A stretch of 64,000 nt of DNA. Source: FEN-1219 sp964457725 (GTDB lineage Bacteria; Pseudomonadota; Gammaproteobacteria; Steroidobacterales; Rariloculaceae). This document shows, piece by piece, positions 35,526-43,021 of this stretch (position 1 is the first letter of the stretch; each line of letters opens with the position of its first letter). The notes below the pieces were generated by a model. The model was not told where the DNA came from, did no database searches, and saw nothing but the letters and a program-made list of their open reading frames with translations. A program made the translations under genes and the position numbers. The stretch spans positions 59,784 through 123,783 of the forward strand of contig CAYWGQ010000001.1 in the NCBI GenBank assembly GCA_964457725.1, written 5' to 3'.

Positions 35526-36490
35526 CCTATCGCGAGGCGGTCGCGGCGGCCATGGCACAAGAGATGCGCCGCGATCCCAACGTGGTGTTCCTCGGCGAGG
35601 ACGTGGCCGCCGCGGGCGGCGTGTTCAAGGCGACCGTCGGCCTGCTCGAGGAGTTCGGGCCGAAGCGCGTCCGTGACACCCCGATCTCCGAGACCGCGAT
35701 TCTCGGCGCCGCGATGGGCGCTGCGATGACGGGCTTGCGGCCGATCGCCGAGATCATGTTCTCCGACTTCTTCGCGGTCTGCTGGGACATCGTCGTCAAC
35801 CAGATCGCGAAGACCCGTTACATGACGGACGGCCAGTGCACGATCCCGCTCGTGATCCGCTCCGGTAACGGCGGCGGCGCACGCTTCGGCGCCCAGCACT
35901 CGCAAAGCGTCGAGAACTGGGCGATGGCCATTCCGGGCCTGAAGGTGGTCGCGCCGTCGACGCCCGCCGACGTGAAGGGACTGCTCGCCGCCTCGATCCG
36001 CGACAACGACCCCGTGCTCTTCTTCGAGCAGAAGTCGCTCTATGCGACGAAGGGCGAGGTCCCGGACGGTGAGTACGTCGACGAGCTCGGCAAGGCGAAG
36101 GTGCTGCGCGACGGCAAGGATGTGACGATCGTTGCGCTCGCGGCGATGGTGCCCCGGGCTTTGAAGGCCGCGGAGACGCTGAAGAGCGAGCACGGCATCG
36201 ACGCGACCGTCGTCGACGTGCGCTCGCTCGTGCCGCTCGACACGCAGACGATCCTGAGCGAGGTCGCGAAGACGGGACGCCTTGTGACCGTCGAGGAGAA
36301 CCCGCGTCTTTGCGGCTGGGGCGCCGAAATCGCCTCGATCGTCGCGGACGAGCTCTTCTGGGATCTCGATGGACCGATCGTCCGCGTAACGACGCCGCAC
36401 GTGCCGCTCGCCGCGGCCAACAACCTCGAGGACCTGCAGCTTCCGAGCCCCGAGCGCATCGTCGCGAAGGTGCGGGAGCTCGTCGACTAG
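35513..36490 (+). CDS. 2-oxoacid/acetoin dehydrogenase E1 component, beta subunit
   Basis: 325 residues from ATG at 35513 (GGAGG nearby), starting inside the end of E1alpha. Transketolase pyrimidine-binding domain (1-180, LTYREAVAAAMAQEM, FLGEDVAAAGGVFKAT) and C-terminal domain (195-320, VTVEENPRLCGWGAEIASIV). It completes the alpha2beta2 E1 with the preceding gene. E2 follows after 22 nt. Confidence 0.93.
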   Translation: MAELTYREAVAAAMAQEMRRDPNVVFLGEDVAAAGGVFKATVGLLEEFGPKRVRDTPISETAILGAAMGAAMTGLRPIAEIMFSDFFAVCWDIVVNQIAKTRYMTDGQCTIPLVIRSGNGGGARFGAQHSQSVENWAMAIPGLKVVAPSTPADVKGLLAASIRDNDPVLFFEQKSLYATKGEVPDGEYVDELGKAKVLRDGKDVTIVALAAMVPRALKAAETLKSEHGIDATVVDVRSLVPLDTQTILSEVAKTGRLVTVEENPRLCGWGAEIASIVADELFWDLDGPIVRVTTPHVPLAAANNLEDLQLPSPERIVAKVRELVD

Positions 36491-36512
36491 CGGCTGTACG
36501 GAGGACGACAAC

Positions 36513-37880
36513 GTGAACGTATTGATGCCGCAGCTCGGCGAGACGGTCGCCGAGGGCACGGTTTCCGTGTGGCACAAGCAAGTCGGCGACCACGTCGAGG
36601 TGGACGAGATCCTCGCGGACATCGAGACCGACAAAGTCTCGATGGAGATTCCGTCGCCGGGCAAAGGGGTGCTGAAGGAGATCCTCGTCCCGGCCGGTGA
36701 GACGGTCGAGGTCGGTACCGTCCTCGCCGTCATCGCCGCCGAAGGCGAAACCGACGCCCCCTCCGCAGGAGCGACCGCCGCAAGAGCGACCGCCGTAGGA
36801 GCGACTGTCCAGTCGCGACCCTCCGACCCGCCCACCGCCACGGCAACGCCCTCCGCGCCGCCATCCTCGCAGAGCTCCAACCCCGGCACCGCCGTCCCCC
36901 GCACCGGCGCCCAACGCCTCTCCCCCGCCGTCCGCCGACTCGCCGCCGAGAATCGGCTCGATCTCTCGGCGATCAGCGGCAGCGGCCGAAACGGCCGCAT
37001 CACCCGCCGCGACGTGATCGACTTCATCGCCGCGCGCGAGGCGCGTCCCGCCGCGGTCGGCACGGCCACGACGGCTGCCGCGAGCGGCGCGGCCGTCGCG
37101 GCCGGCGGCCGTGCTTATACGGAGCCCGTCGCACGCGCCGAGGCGCCCGCCGCAACGCCCGCGGCCGAGGGCGGCCAGAACTTCGTGCCGTTCTCGCGCA
37201 TTCGCCGGATCACGGCCGAGCACATGGTGCGCTCGAAGGCGACCAGCGCGCACGTGCTCCAGGCGGTCGAGGTCGATTTCTCGCGCATCGACAACGTCCG
37301 CAAAGCGGTGCGAGACGTCTGGCGCAGCCGCCACGGTCACTCGCTCACGTACCTGCCGTTCATCGCGAAAGCGGTGTGCGAGGCGCTCGCGGAGTTCCCG
37401 AACTTGAACGCGCGCGTCGAAGGCGACGGCCTCGTGCTGAGCGATCACGTGAATCTCGGGATCGCGATCGACCTCGGCGCCGAAGGCCTCGTCGCTCCGG
37501 TGATCAAGCACGCGGAGCAGCTCTCGGTCGGACAGCTTTCGAACGCGATCTCCGAGCTCGCGCAGCGCGCGCGGAATCATCGCCTTAAGCCGGATGACCT
37601 CCAGGGCGGCACGTACACGCTGTCGAACAACGGCACGTTCGGCACGCTGATCACCGCGCCGATCATCAACCAGCCGCAGGTCGCGATCCTGTCGACCGAC
37701 GGCGTGCGGAAAAAGCCGGTCGTGATCGAGCATCCGGACGGCGACTCGATCGCAATTCGGCCGATCGGCATCCTCGCGCAGTCGTTCGATCACCGCGCGG
37801 TCGACGGCGGGTACTCCGGCGCGTTCCTGAACCGGGTGCGAAAGCTCCTCGAGCAGTCCGCCTGGTCGATCGAGGTATAA
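36513..37880 (+). CDS. Dihydrolipoyl acyltransferase E2 component
   Basis: 455 residues from GTG. A lipoyl domain (1-77; lipoyl Lys in ETDKVSMEIPSPG), an Ala/Thr/Pro linker (about 80-130), a peripheral-subunit-binding domain (132-170, LSPAVRRLAAENRLDLSAISGSGRNGRITRRDVI in outline) and a catalytic acyltransferase domain (220-455) with DHRAVDG. It transfers acyl groups from E1 to CoA. The linker DNA contains tandem 15-nt units and a REP-like hairpin in frame. No E3 is in the window, so it may share E3 with another complex. Confidence 0.92.
   Translation: MNVLMPQLGETVAEGTVSVWHKQVGDHVEVDEILADIETDKVSMEIPSPGKGVLKEILVPAGETVEVGTVLAVIAAEGETDAPSAGATAARATAVGATVQSRPSDPPTATATPSAPPSSQSSNPGTAVPRTGAQRLSPAVRRLAAENRLDLSAISGSGRNGRITRRDVIDFIAAREARPAAVGTATTAAASGAAVAAGGRAYTEPVARAEAPAATPAAEGGQNFVPFSRIRRITAEHMVRSKATSAHVLQAVEVDFSRIDNVRKAVRDVWRSRHGHSLTYLPFIAKAVCEALAEFPNLNARVEGDGLVLSDHVNLGIAIDLGAEGLVAPVIKHAEQLSVGQLSNAISELAQRARNHRLKPDDLQGGTYTLSNNGTFGTLITAPIINQPQVAILSTDGVRKKPVVIEHPDGDSIAIRPIGILAQSFDHRAVDGGYSGAFLNRVRKLLEQSAWSIEV
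36765..36818. repeat. Tandem 15-nt units running into a REP-like palindrome inside E2
   Basis: Units at 36765-36779 and 36780-36794 (GCAGGAGCGACCGCC, GCAAGAGCGACCGCC) are followed at 36795-36818 by GTAGGA plus GCGACTGTCCAGTCGC plus GA. Compared with intergenic copies one stem pair is changed on both sides (G-C to A-T), keeping the hairpin. It encodes linker residues around VGATVQSR. Confidence 0.85.
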
Positions 37881-37928
37881 ACCTCCGGTCGCCGCGGCCG
37901 TCCAGCCGCGACGCCCGACGATAGCCCG

Positions 37929-37996
37929 GTAGGAGCGGCTGTCCAGCCGCGACTCTTTGCCCCGACGAAGAGTCGCGGCTGGACAGCCGCTCCTAC
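37929..37996. repeat. REP-type palindrome pair (GTAG family), copy 4
   Basis: Forward unit 37929-37952 and reverse unit 37973-37996 around a 20-nt spacer in which CTCTT pairs with AAGAG. A decayed unit appears near 37891-37912. It lies between co-directional E2 and dehydrogenase genes, so it may attenuate read-through or fix differential expression. Confidence 0.9.
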
Positions 37997-38052
37997 CGCC
38001 GACCGACACGGTTCGCCGCTCCCGCGGCACCGACAACGAGCGAGCCGACACG

Positions 38053-38997
38053 ATGACGACGAGCACCTTCCCCCACACCCTAGGCTGGATCGGCGCCGGC
38101 GGCCGGATGGGCTTCGCGATGGCGAAACGCCTGCTCGCCGCGGGCTGCGACGTCACGGTCTACAACCGCACGCGCGCGAAAGTGGAGCCGCTCGCCGCGC
38201 TCGGCGCGAAGATCGCGGACTCCCCGCGCGCGCTCGCCGATCGCGACATCGTCTTCAGCACCGTGTCTGCGTCGCCGGACCTGATCGCGGTCGTGACGGG
38301 ACCCGACGGCCTGCTCGCGGGCGAGCGCTCGCCGCAGCTCTTCGTCGACTGCTCGAGCGTGTCGGAGGAGGCTTCCGCGGAAGCCCGGGCCGCCTGCGAG
38401 CGCCGCGGCACGGCGATGCTCGCGGCGCCGGTCAGCGGCAACGCGAAGGTCGTCGAAGCGGGCAAGCTGACGATCGTCGCCTCCGGGCCGCGCTCCGCGT
38501 TCGACCTGGCCGAGCCCTACCTCGATGCGCTCGGCCAGGGCGCGACCTACGTCGGCGAAGGCGAGCTCGCGCGGATGGTCAAGATTTGCCACAACCTGCT
38601 GCTCGGCATCGTCGCGCAGGGCCTCGCCGAGATCACGGTGCTCGCCGAGAAAGGCGGCGTGCCGCGGCATGCGTTCCTCGAGTTCATCAACTCGAGCGTG
38701 ATGGGCTCGCAGTTCTCGCGCTACAAGACGCCGGCGCTCGTGAACCTCGACTTCAAGCCGACGTTCACGCCGGTACTGCTGCGGAAGGATCTCGACCTGG
38801 GGCTCAAGGCCGCCGAGGAGCTCGGCGTCACGCTGCCGCTGACCGCGGCCGCGCGCGAGCGCGTGCACGCGGCCGTCGAGGCGGGCCACACCGATTGCGA
38901 CTTCGCGGTCCTGATCGAAATGCAGGCGAACGAAGCTGGAATGACGCTCGCTCCGGAAAACGTCGCGGTCGACGACGGCCTGAAACAGCGCTCCTGA
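38053..38997 (+). CDS. NAD(P)-dependent 3-hydroxyisobutyrate dehydrogenase-like oxidoreductase
   Basis: 314 residues from ATG at 38053. A Rossmann domain begins LGWIGAGGRMGFAMAKRLLAAG; the substrate motif DCSSVSEEASAEA (about 97-110) matches the beta-hydroxyacid dehydrogenase family, and the catalytic Lys sits in RMVKICHNLL (about 177). The C-terminal helical domain is complete. Members oxidise 3-hydroxyisobutyrate, tartronate semialdehyde or similar. The context supports a catabolic role; the exact substrate is open. Confidence 0.9.
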   Translation: MTTSTFPHTLGWIGAGGRMGFAMAKRLLAAGCDVTVYNRTRAKVEPLAALGAKIADSPRALADRDIVFSTVSASPDLIAVVTGPDGLLAGERSPQLFVDCSSVSEEASAEARAACERRGTAMLAAPVSGNAKVVEAGKLTIVASGPRSAFDLAEPYLDALGQGATYVGEGELARMVKICHNLLLGIVAQGLAEITVLAEKGGVPRHAFLEFINSSVMGSQFSRYKTPALVNLDFKPTFTPVLLRKDLDLGLKAAEELGVTLPLTAAARERVHAAVEAGHTDCDFAVLIEMQANEAGMTLAPENVAVDDGLKQRS

Positions 38998-39013
38998 CCC
39001 GCGAACGCGCCCC

Positions 39014-39082
39014 GTAGGAGCGGCTGTCCAGCCGCGACTTTTCGTGCGCCGTCCCGGAAGCGGCGACCACGCCGCGTCCTAC
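39014..39082. repeat. REP-type palindrome pair, one unit degenerate, copy 5
   Basis: Canonical forward unit at 39014-39037; a degenerate reverse unit at 39060-39082 contains GCGGCG-ACCA-CGCCGC then GTCCTAC, where one stem pair has changed on both sides. It separates convergent dehydrogenase and amidohydrolase genes, and the complement of CTA at 39079-39081 is the amidohydrolase stop codon. Confidence 0.8.
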
Positions 39083-40128
39083 GCTTCAAGCCTCAACAGC
39101 CGAACCAGATTCCCGCCGAGGATCGCGATCTTCTCCTCGTCCGACAAAAACGGCGCCTCGACGATGATGTCGATCGTATCCGGCCAGAAGTACGGAATGT
39201 CGGACCCATACACGACCTGGCTCGCACCGGTCTCCGCGACGAGGTGCCGTAGCCCCTCGGACGAGAACACCATCGAGTCGACCATCACCTGATCGCGCAG
39301 GTACTCGCTCGGCCTGCGCTGGTTCGCGCACTGCGCGTCGTCGCGCACGTCGCACGCGACCTCCGTGCGGCCGAGGTAGGACGGCAGATACCCGCCGCCG
39401 TGCGCCGCGCAGAGCTTCAAGCCGGGGAACCGGTCGAGCGTGCCGTCGAAGATCATGCGGCTCAAGAAGAGCGTCGTCTCGAGCGGATTGCCGATGATGT
39501 TCTCGAGCCCGCCGCGGCCCTCGAGCGCACCGTCGCGCACGACGTTCATCGCGTTGTTCGGGTGCATGAACACCGGCACGCCGAGCGCTTCGGCCTTCGC
39601 CCAGAACGGATCGAACCGCCGCGACGACGGCACCTCGCCGTTCACGTGCCCGCCGATCGACGCGCCGCGCAGCCCGAGCTCGCGGACCGCATGCTCGAGC
39701 TGCTCCGCCGCGAGGTCGGGATACTGAAGCGCGACCGAGGTCAGTGCGACGAAGCGCCGCGGGTGCTGCTGGCACCACATCGCGAGCGCCTCGTCGTGGA
39801 TCGCGACGATCTGCCGCGCGAGCTCGCGCTCCGCGGAGTACCACCAGTACTGATTGATCGACAGCACCTGAACGTCGATGCCGCGCTCGTCCATCGCGTC
39901 GAGCCGGTGCGGCCCGAGGCGCAACGCGGCCGGCCCGCCGGTCGGCGCACCCGCACCGGGCAGCCGCTCCGCGACCTCCGGAAAGATGCAGTGCGCATGA
40001 ATGTCGACGACGGTGACCGGGCGGCCGCCGACCCGCACGTCCTTGATGCCGCCTTGCGCGAGCGCGGCGAGGGGCTGACCGAGCGCCGCGGCGCCGCAGC
40101 CGATCAGGAACTCACGGCGGTTGGGCAT
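39079..40128 (-). CDS. Tat-exported amidohydrolase_2 (ACMSD/decarboxylase-like)
   Basis: 349 residues from ATG at 40128, preceded by GGGGGAG; a longer frame to 40185 lacks support. MPNRREFLIGCGAAALG is a Tat signal. VVDIHAHCIFP holds the metal-binding HxH; later HPNN (FMHPNNAMN), AAHGGGYLPSYLGR and YGSDIPYFWP supply the other His and Asp residues of the family. Homologues decarboxylate aromatic acids or 2-amino-3-carboxymuconate semialdehyde, or hydrolyse lactones. An exported form is unusual and its substrate unknown. Confidence 0.88.
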   Translation of the reverse strand: MPNRREFLIGCGAAALGQPLAALAQGGIKDVRVGGRPVTVVDIHAHCIFPEVAERLPGAGAPTGGPAALRLGPHRLDAMDERGIDVQVLSINQYWWYSAERELARQIVAIHDEALAMWCQQHPRRFVALTSVALQYPDLAAEQLEHAVRELGLRGASIGGHVNGEVPSSRRFDPFWAKAEALGVPVFMHPNNAMNVVRDGALEGRGGLENIIGNPLETTLFLSRMIFDGTLDRFPGLKLCAAHGGGYLPSYLGRTEVACDVRDDAQCANQRRPSEYLRDQVMVDSMVFSSEGLRHLVAETGASQVVYGSDIPYFWPDTIDIIVEAPFLSDEEKIAILGGNLVRLLRLEA

Positions 40129-40231
40129 CGACTCCCCCGCTGTTCTGCTTTGCGAAGTGGCGCGGCAACGCTCTGCGAGCCGCATCTTCCCGCATCCTAG
40201 CGCAACGCCGCGGGCGCGGCGAACGACGCCG

Positions 40232-41512
40232 TCAGCGCGGCACCTGCCGCTCCGGCCCCGGCGACCAAGGCAGCCCGAGCGCGTCGAACACCGCCTCCGC
40301 GACCACGTTGCCGGCCGCGCGCGGCGGCCGCCCGCGGTTCACCGCGCTGCCGGTCGCGTACGTGAAATAGTTCTTCGCGAAGCCGATCGCGAACCGCCGC
40401 GCCGGATCCGCGTAGCCGAACGAGCCGCCGCCGCCGACGTGGCCGAACGCCGCGGGCGACGCGAGCGGCCCGGTGTCGACGCCGAGCCGGTAGCCCAGCG
40501 CGCGCCGCGCGCGGATCTTGTAGATCTCGTCCATCTCGTAGCTCTGCAGCTCGATGCCTGCGCGGATCCGCGCCTCCGGCAGCACGCGCACGCCGTCGAG
40601 CTCGCCCCAGTTCGCGAGCATCGCGTAGTGGCGCGCGAGGCCGCGCGCGCTGAAGTGCCCGCCCGAGCCCGGGATAGAGGCCTGGATCACCTCGCGGCGA
40701 TTGAACACCTGCGCGACGTACGACCCTGCCGGCTCGCCGACCATCCGCGCGTCGTACTCGGGCGGCGCCGGCGGCGCGTCGGTCAGCACGGCGACGCGAT
40801 CGAGCTCGCTGTCGGGCACGCCGAGATACGCGCCATCGATGCCGAGCGGCTCGCAGATCTCCTCCTGCAGGAACTGCGCGATCGGGCGGCCGTCGACGCG
40901 CCGCAGGATCTCGCCGTTGATGTAGCCGTAGTTCAGCGAGTGATACGCGGTGCGCTCGCCGAGCGGGAACATCGGCTCGAGATCGGCGATGCCGCGGCAC
41001 ATCCGATCCCAATCGGACAACCACTCGGGCGTGTAGCCGACGGGCGTTTGCGGCACGCCTGTCTGATGCGCGAGCGCCATCCGCAGCGTCGCGCGCTCCT
41101 TGCCGTGCGCGCCGAACTCGGGCCACACCTCGACGATCGGCATGTCGTAGCTCAGCCCGTGCTTCTCGACGCAGAGGTGCATGCACGTGGCCGTGACGCC
41201 CTTCGTCGTCGACGAGAGCATGAAGAGCGTGTCGCCGTCGACCGGCTTGCCGGCCTCCGGATCGGCCATGCCGGCCCACGCGTCGATCACGAGCTCCCCG
41301 TCGAGGTACGCCGCGACCTGGAGCCCGATCTCCGGCGTGTCCCGGACGAGCGATTCGAGCACCGCGCGCACCTTGCCGTTGGCTTCGGTGTCGACGGCGT
41401 GCGCCGTCGGGCTGAAGCCGGTGATGCTCGCCGCAGACGCGGCGAACGCGAGCCCGCCGACGACCTCGCGCCGAGTCAGCCCGTTCGGACCATCGCCCTC
41501 ATTCGCTTGCAT
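40232..41512 (-). CDS. Tat-exported serine hydrolase (class C beta-lactamase/esterase family)
   Basis: About 426 residues from ATG at 41512, chosen because GGGGGG lies 7 nt before it; ATGs at 41518 and 41536 are alternatives. LTRREVVGGLAFAASAASITG is a Tat signal. The active-site Ser and Lys lie in LSSTTKG (SxxK); the YHSLNYG loop replaces the usual YxN and GHVGGGGSFGYADP is the third motif, a pattern of EstB-type esterases rather than true beta-lactamases. Likely an ester, amide or peptide hydrolase acting in the periplasm. Confidence 0.87.
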   Translation of the reverse strand: MQANEGDGPNGLTRREVVGGLAFAASAASITGFSPTAHAVDTEANGKVRAVLESLVRDTPEIGLQVAAYLDGELVIDAWAGMADPEAGKPVDGDTLFMLSSTTKGVTATCMHLCVEKHGLSYDMPIVEVWPEFGAHGKERATLRMALAHQTGVPQTPVGYTPEWLSDWDRMCRGIADLEPMFPLGERTAYHSLNYGYINGEILRRVDGRPIAQFLQEEICEPLGIDGAYLGVPDSELDRVAVLTDAPPAPPEYDARMVGEPAGSYVAQVFNRREVIQASIPGSGGHFSARGLARHYAMLANWGELDGVRVLPEARIRAGIELQSYEMDEIYKIRARRALGYRLGVDTGPLASPAAFGHVGGGGSFGYADPARRFAIGFAKNYFTYATGSAVNRGRPPRAAGNVVAEAVFDALGLPWSPGPERQVPR

Positions 41513-41641
41513 AGTCATTCCCCCCGGGAGCGCCATTCGCGTCCTTGAACGAATGGTACCCCCGGAGGGAACAATGCGCAGACGGTGGCAAGCGCGACAA
41601 CGGAGCTTGGGGGTTTCTCCGTTCTCGGCGCGTGCGGGCCG

Positions 41642-42934
41642 TCAGCGCCGCGGCGGGTGCGGGACGTGGCCGCCGCCGTGCTTGCCGACCGGACCGGCGC
41701 CGCCCTTCGGGCCGTGGGTCTTGGCGCCGCCGTGCCCATGACCGCGATCGCCGGGATGCCCGCGGTCCGGAGGCCCGAGGTGGCCCGGCACGTGGTGGCC
41801 GCCCGGCCCGTGGTGGCCGCCGGGTGCGCCCCAAGGGCTCTTACCGCCGCCATGGCCATGGCCGTGATCCGACTTGCCCGGCCGGCGCTTCGCGATCCAC
41901 AGATCGAGGCTCGGCACGCCGTTCGGTAACAGCATCGAGCCCTCGCGGTTGGACGAGAAGATCAGCAGCGTGCCGTCGTCGGAGAGCGTCGGCTCCTGAT
42001 CGTTCCCCGGCGAGTTCAACGGCTCCCCGAGGCTGACCGGATCGGACCAGGGCGCCTTTGGATGAGGGCGCTTGGCGACGTAGAGGTCGAGGTCGATGCC
42101 GACCTGCGGCCGCGGATCGCCGCGGAAGATGTACATCTCGCGCCCATCGGGGCTCAGCACACCGCCCGCTTCGACGAGCTCGGTGTTGACCTCCGTGACC
42201 GGCTCCGGCTCGCCCCAGACGTTGCCGTGGAGCAAGCTCACGACGTACAGATCGAGGAATCCGCTGCGCGTCGAGGAGAAGTAGAGCTGCGGCAAACCGT
42301 GCTTGCCGCCGTGCCCTTGGTGACCTCGGTCGTGCTCGAAGTACTGCGGCCCTCGCTCGCCGAACTCGGTGTTCAGGCCCGGGAGCCGGAACGGCTCGCT
42401 CCAGCCGTGGTCGTCGCGCACGTCGTGCCGCCAGCTGACCCAAATGTCGCCGCCGACCGGTATCAGATCGGCCGGCTCGCTGCCCGGCCGGTCGCTCGAG
42501 AACAGCAGCCAGTGGCCGTCGTCGGACAGCTCGGGCTCCCGATCCGACCACGGCAGCTCGCCCTCCACCCGCGCGTCCGCATTGATCGCGAGGCACTCGG
42601 GCTCCTCCCACTCCGCGTGGACGTGCTTGCGGCGCGCGACCCAGATGTTGAAGTCGAGCACGGCGTCGTCCGCCCCGCACGGGCGGTTCGAGGCGAAGTA
42701 CAACGAGCGCCCCTGCCTCGTGAGCTTCGCGCCCGTCTCCTGGAACTCCGAGTTGATCGGCGCGCCGATGTTCACCGGCTCCGACCACTCTGTGTAGTGC
42801 TTGCCGGCGTGGTGCTGCCCGGCCGCCGCATATGACATAAGTCCGCCGCCGGCGACCGCCGCCGCGGCGACCGCGGCCAGTCTCCCCCTCGCGCGCTGCA
42901 CTTGCCGGCAGCTTCGCTCCTTTTCCGTAGACAC
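41642..42934 (-). CDS. Exported PD40 beta-propeller protein with His/Gly-rich tail
   Basis: 430 residues. A hydrophobic N-terminal segment (18-38) is a signal peptide. Several TolB/PD40-type repeats follow, e.g. TRQGRSLYFASNRP, LSDDGHWLLFSSDRP and LSDDGTLLIFSSNREGS, forming a propeller. The last 75 residues or so are almost only Gly, His, Pro, Lys and Asp (GHGHGGGKSPWG style), a likely metal-binding or surface-interacting tail. Divergent from the wHTH/TPR regulator, 87 bp apart, which may control it. Confidence 0.82.
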   Translation of the reverse strand: MSTEKERSCRQVQRARGRLAAVAAAAVAGGGLMSYAAAGQHHAGKHYTEWSEPVNIGAPINSEFQETGAKLTRQGRSLYFASNRPCGADDAVLDFNIWVARRKHVHAEWEEPECLAINADARVEGELPWSDREPELSDDGHWLLFSSDRPGSEPADLIPVGGDIWVSWRHDVRDDHGWSEPFRLPGLNTEFGERGPQYFEHDRGHQGHGGKHGLPQLYFSSTRSGFLDLYVVSLLHGNVWGEPEPVTEVNTELVEAGGVLSPDGREMYIFRGDPRPQVGIDLDLYVAKRPHPKAPWSDPVSLGEPLNSPGNDQEPTLSDDGTLLIFSSNREGSMLLPNGVPSLDLWIAKRRPGKSDHGHGHGGGKSPWGAPGGHHGPGGHHVPGHLGPPDRGHPGDRGHGHGGAKTHGPKGGAGPVGKHGGGHVPHPPRR

Positions 42935-43021
42935 TTCTCACCTCCGATTGGTCGCTCCCGAGCACGGGAGTAGAATCGAGCGGAGCCGGCTGAGGGGACA
43001 ACGTTCACGGCGTGAGATGTG

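Noticed and set aside
40232..41512. Antibiotic-resistance beta-lactamase
   Set aside because: YHSLNYG replaces the usual YxN and the third motif is esterase-like, so resistance is not supported.
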